64,000 nucleotides of DNA from contig NZ_SUMG01000013.1 in NCBI RefSeq assembly GCF_009910325.1, positions 1 to 64,000 of the forward strand. Reading direction: 5' to 3'. The stretch's first letter is position 1; each line of letters starts with the position of its first letter. This DNA is from Isachenkonia alkalipeptolytica. Lineage in GTDB: Bacteria > Bacillota > Clostridia > Peptostreptococcales > T1SED10-28. The notes below the pieces were generated by a model. That model was not told the DNA's origin. It saw only the letters and a list, made by a program, of their open reading frames with translations, and searched no databases. The position numbers and the translations under genes are program-made. Below, one piece after another: positions 61,939-64,000 of this stretch.

Positions 61939-62988
61939 TTGCCACGAAAAAAAAGAAAGTCTATATCCAGAAGAAAAAAAATGATCCGACGAATTCTTGT
62001 CATTGTAGGACTGATTGTTGCCATACCGATTTTGGTTTACGGTGCTCGGATCTATAACCTTTATAATACGGTTCACCAATCCTTGGACGATGAAGAGTTC
62101 GAAGCCTATGAGCCGGAAGAAACCAAAGTTGATGAAGACTCTGATGATGATTATGAAGAAGACGTTGACGCTGAATCTATGCCCGAGGATGAGGTAGAGG
62201 CCATGAAGTTTGTCGATGATCCTTTTTATGAAGCAGAGCGATCAGAGCCCAACCCCGATCATTTAAACTTCCTATTAATGGGAGTGGATGACAACCATCA
62301 TCGAAGCAGTACCTTATCCGATACCATCATGGTCATTCACTTTAATACAAAAACCGAAGAAGCGGCCATATTATCCATCCCCAGAGATACCTTCGTGCGA
62401 ATTCCTGACCGAGGCTATGATAAAATTAATCATTCTTCCGCCTTCGGCGGTACCCGACTTCTAAAGGAAACCACGGAGCGCTACCTGGACATCCACATTG
62501 ACCATTATATCCGCCTTGATATGGTAGGCCTGCGAGCCAGCATCGATTCCATAGGAGGCATTCAAATCGATGTGCCTTACCGCATGGTTCAACACGACGG
62601 TAAGCATCTTTTCGATCCCGGCCCCCAGCATATGACCGGCCGTGACGTCTTTCATTATGTATCGGCCAGAAAACTGATCGAAGGAGAGGGCAGCGACTTC
62701 GGCCGAATCAAACGCCAGCAACAAGTGGTCATGGAATTGCTCCGAATCATCCGAGAGGATCTATCCTTGAATCAAACCCTAAACCTTATGGAGGATGTCA
62801 GCCCTTATATGCGTATGGACATCGGTCCCGGGCTGGTAGCAAACCACTGGAACGCTTTTAATCGATTGAACTTAAACGCAATTGAGATAGAAACCCTCAG
62901 CGGTGACAGCATAATGCACCAAGGGGTTTATTATTACCGGGTTCCCATCGAGGATGCCCGGGAAACCATGAAAAGCTTAACCCAATAG
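61939..62988 (+). CDS. LCP-family glycopolymer ligase
   Basis: This LytR-CpsA-Psr enzyme has about 349 residues. A basic N-terminus (PRKKRKSISRRKK) and one membrane helix (about 16-38) are followed by an acidic linker and an external LCP domain: NFLLMGVDDNHHRSSTLSDT, ILSIPRDTFVRIPDRGYDKI, YIRLDMVGLRASIDSIGG and GRIKRQQQVVMELL. The LCP family moves polymers from undecaprenyl pyrophosphate to peptidoglycan. GGAGG lies 7 bases before the TTG at 61939; the reading frame runs 38 codons further back to an ATG without a ribosome site. It is divergent from the dockerin/cohesin operon and followed by a second LCP gene of the same type. Confidence 0.92.
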   Translation: MPRKKRKSISRRKKMIRRILVIVGLIVAIPILVYGARIYNLYNTVHQSLDDEEFEAYEPEETKVDEDSDDDYEEDVDAESMPEDEVEAMKFVDDPFYEAERSEPNPDHLNFLLMGVDDNHHRSSTLSDTIMVIHFNTKTEEAAILSIPRDTFVRIPDRGYDKINHSSAFGGTRLLKETTERYLDIHIDHYIRLDMVGLRASIDSIGGIQIDVPYRMVQHDGKHLFDPGPQHMTGRDVFHYVSARKLIEGEGSDFGRIKRQQQVVMELLRIIREDLSLNQTLNLMEDVSPYMRMDIGPGLVANHWNAFNRLNLNAIEIETLSGDSIMHQGVYYYRVPIEDARETMKSLTQ

Positions 62989-63123
62989 TGCGACAGGGGG
63001 ACGGAACATGACACCGGGATGGAGTTTTTGTCACCCTTTTCAGCCTTCCCGTATGGTTCCTCCTGTGGTTGGGATTTATAGCCCATTTTGAGATACGAAC
63101 CCTTAAACTCAATATAGGCTTAG

Positions 63124-63168
63124 AGCTCTTTCCTTCCTGAAATTTCCGGAAGGGGAGAGCTTTTTTTT
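63124..63168 (+). terminator. Intrinsic terminator between the two LCP genes
   Basis: GAGCTCTTTCCTTCC pairs with GGAAGGGGAGAGC, followed by eight T. The 250-base gap it sits in also holds a partial relative of the REP-like repeat (GGGGGACGGAACA near 62996) just after the LCP stop. Confidence 0.8.
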
Positions 63169-63238
63169 ATTTCTTCCTTCTTTTGGGTATAAAACGATTA
63201 GGAGCTTTATAAAAGTGATCCCTTAAGGAGTTGTAAAT

Positions 63239-64000
63239 ATGCGTTTGCTAAATAAACTTAAAACCATTGATAAAAGGAAAAAAATCCTACTGGTTTTTGT
63301 GTTGGCTCTTCTAATTCCTTTGGCGGTTTACGGAATCACCACCGGGGTTCGTATGTATCGAGTGTACCAAAACGTCCACGATCCTTTAGAGGAAGAGGAA
63401 ATAGGGGAGGGTGAAGACCCAAAGGACGAGGATTTCAGGGAGGACTACATTGAGGACCCCCTGCCGGAGGATCAAGACATGGACGAGGGGGATTACAACG
63501 AGGAAGATATAGATGAAACCGATACAGCGGGGGATCAAGAATCTGAAGAACATAAACCAACCGACGACTTCCCCGGAGGAGACCGGGTCCACGAAGACCT
63601 GGACCTGATTTCCATTACCGGAGAAAACATATGGGATTTTCAAGAGATTGACCGTCCCCTTTATCACTCCTCCGGCTCCCGTAAAAACCCGAAGCATCTA
63701 AACATCCTGCTGCTGGGTCTGGACGAGGCCATCGATGAACCCGGCCGTTCGGACGCCATCATGGTGGCCCGTCTGAATACGGAAACCGAAGAAGCGGCAA
63801 TTCTCTCGATCCCCCGGGATACCTATGTTCATATTCCAAGCCAGGGATACAGCAAGGCTGGTCATGCCACGGCCTACGGCGGCACTTCCCTCGCCATGGA
63901 TACGGTGGAAAACTTCTTAAACATTTCCATAGACCATTATATCCGCGTGGATATGGCAGGATTCGAACACAGCGTGGATGCCCTGGGCGGGGTTACCATG
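63239..64000 (+). CDS. LCP-family glycopolymer ligase, cut by the window end
   Basis: The first 254 codons are present. AAGGAG lies 8 bases before the ATG. A basic N-terminus and a membrane helix (KILLVFVLALLIPLAVYG) are followed by a long Asp/Glu-rich linker (about 47-120). The LCP domain begins with LNILLLGLDEAI and continues through GRSDAIMVARL, ILSIPRDTYVHIPS and YIRVDMAGFEHSVDALGG to the window edge. It is a close paralogue of the gene at 61939 with a longer linker. The catalytic Arg and Asp residues visible so far are conserved. The C-terminal third is not seen. Confidence 0.9.
   Translation, partial: MRLLNKLKTIDKRKKILLVFVLALLIPLAVYGITTGVRMYRVYQNVHDPLEEEEIGEGEDPKDEDFREDYIEDPLPEDQDMDEGDYNEEDIDETDTAGDQESEEHKPTDDFPGGDRVHEDLDLISITGENIWDFQEIDRPLYHSSGSRKNPKHLNILLLGLDEAIDEPGRSDAIMVARLNTETEEAAILSIPRDTYVHIPSQGYSKAGHATAYGGTSLAMDTVENFLNISIDHYIRVDMAGFEHSVDALGGVTM

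Overview
The window reads as chromosome of a low-to-moderate-GC Gram-positive anaerobe of the Clostridia. The evidence is strong AGGAGG ribosome binding sites, frequent TTG and GTG starts, sigma-A type promoters, type I cyclic-di-GMP riboswitches, and ten proteins with triple cell-wall-binding type 2 (CWB2, PF04122-type) repeats like the Cwp proteins of Clostridioides difficile. Many secreted proteins are very acidic. My guess of an alkaliphilic or salt-adapted relative of Alkaliphilus or Natronincola is inference only. Almost everything here concerns the cell surface.

Layout. 1-3.2 kb: an acidic lipoprotein and a CWB2-anchored M14 carboxypeptidase. 3.4-13.3 kb: a c-di-GMP controlled block with two LPXTG adhesins, each behind a riboswitch-terminator, and an oppositely oriented CWB2-transglutaminase behind two tandem riboswitches. 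An IS110/IS1111-type element sits inside a palindromic repeat between the adhesin genes. 13.7-19.3 kb: a CWB2 autolysin and a CWB2 subtilase. 19.5-23.5 kb: an operon of Wzy-like polymerase, MurJ/MviN-type flippase and an unknown membrane protein. 23.6-35.4 kb: five more CWB2 proteins (GH18-dockerin-cohesin-like, PPC-Big2, subtilase, BNR propeller, MORN) and a glucosaminidase-like remnant. 35.7-38.8 kb: convergent Wzy and Wzz genes. 38.9-40.4 kb: an ISL3 element with an 8-bp target duplication, lying in the T-tract of a terminator. 40.5-43.6 kb: a probable major S-layer protein with a strong promoter and long leader. 44.0-55.0 kb: an autolysin with paired helical repeats, then a glycan operon (three GT4 glycosyltransferases, a UDP-sugar dehydrogenase and a PglC/PglD/PglE-like trio). 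55.1-64 kb: three LytR-CpsA-Psr (LCP) ligases and a three-gene cohesin/dockerin operon.

How they may work together (inference). The glycan genes would build a lipid-linked polymer, flip it, polymerise it and set its length. LCP enzymes would attach it to peptidoglycan. CWB2 proteins would bind that polymer as they bind PSII in C. difficile. Autolysins and the SpoIID-like protein would remodel peptidoglycan, and c-di-GMP would set the level of adhesins and of a possible cross-linking enzyme.

The most unusual system is the operon at 57.3-61.7 kb. A secreted SpoIID-family protein ends in a type I dockerin and is encoded directly before two membrane-anchored cohesin proteins that share an unknown juxtamembrane module. 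It looks like a cohesin-dockerin device used for wall remodelling rather than for cellulose breakdown. No tRNA, rRNA or CRISPR array was seen.
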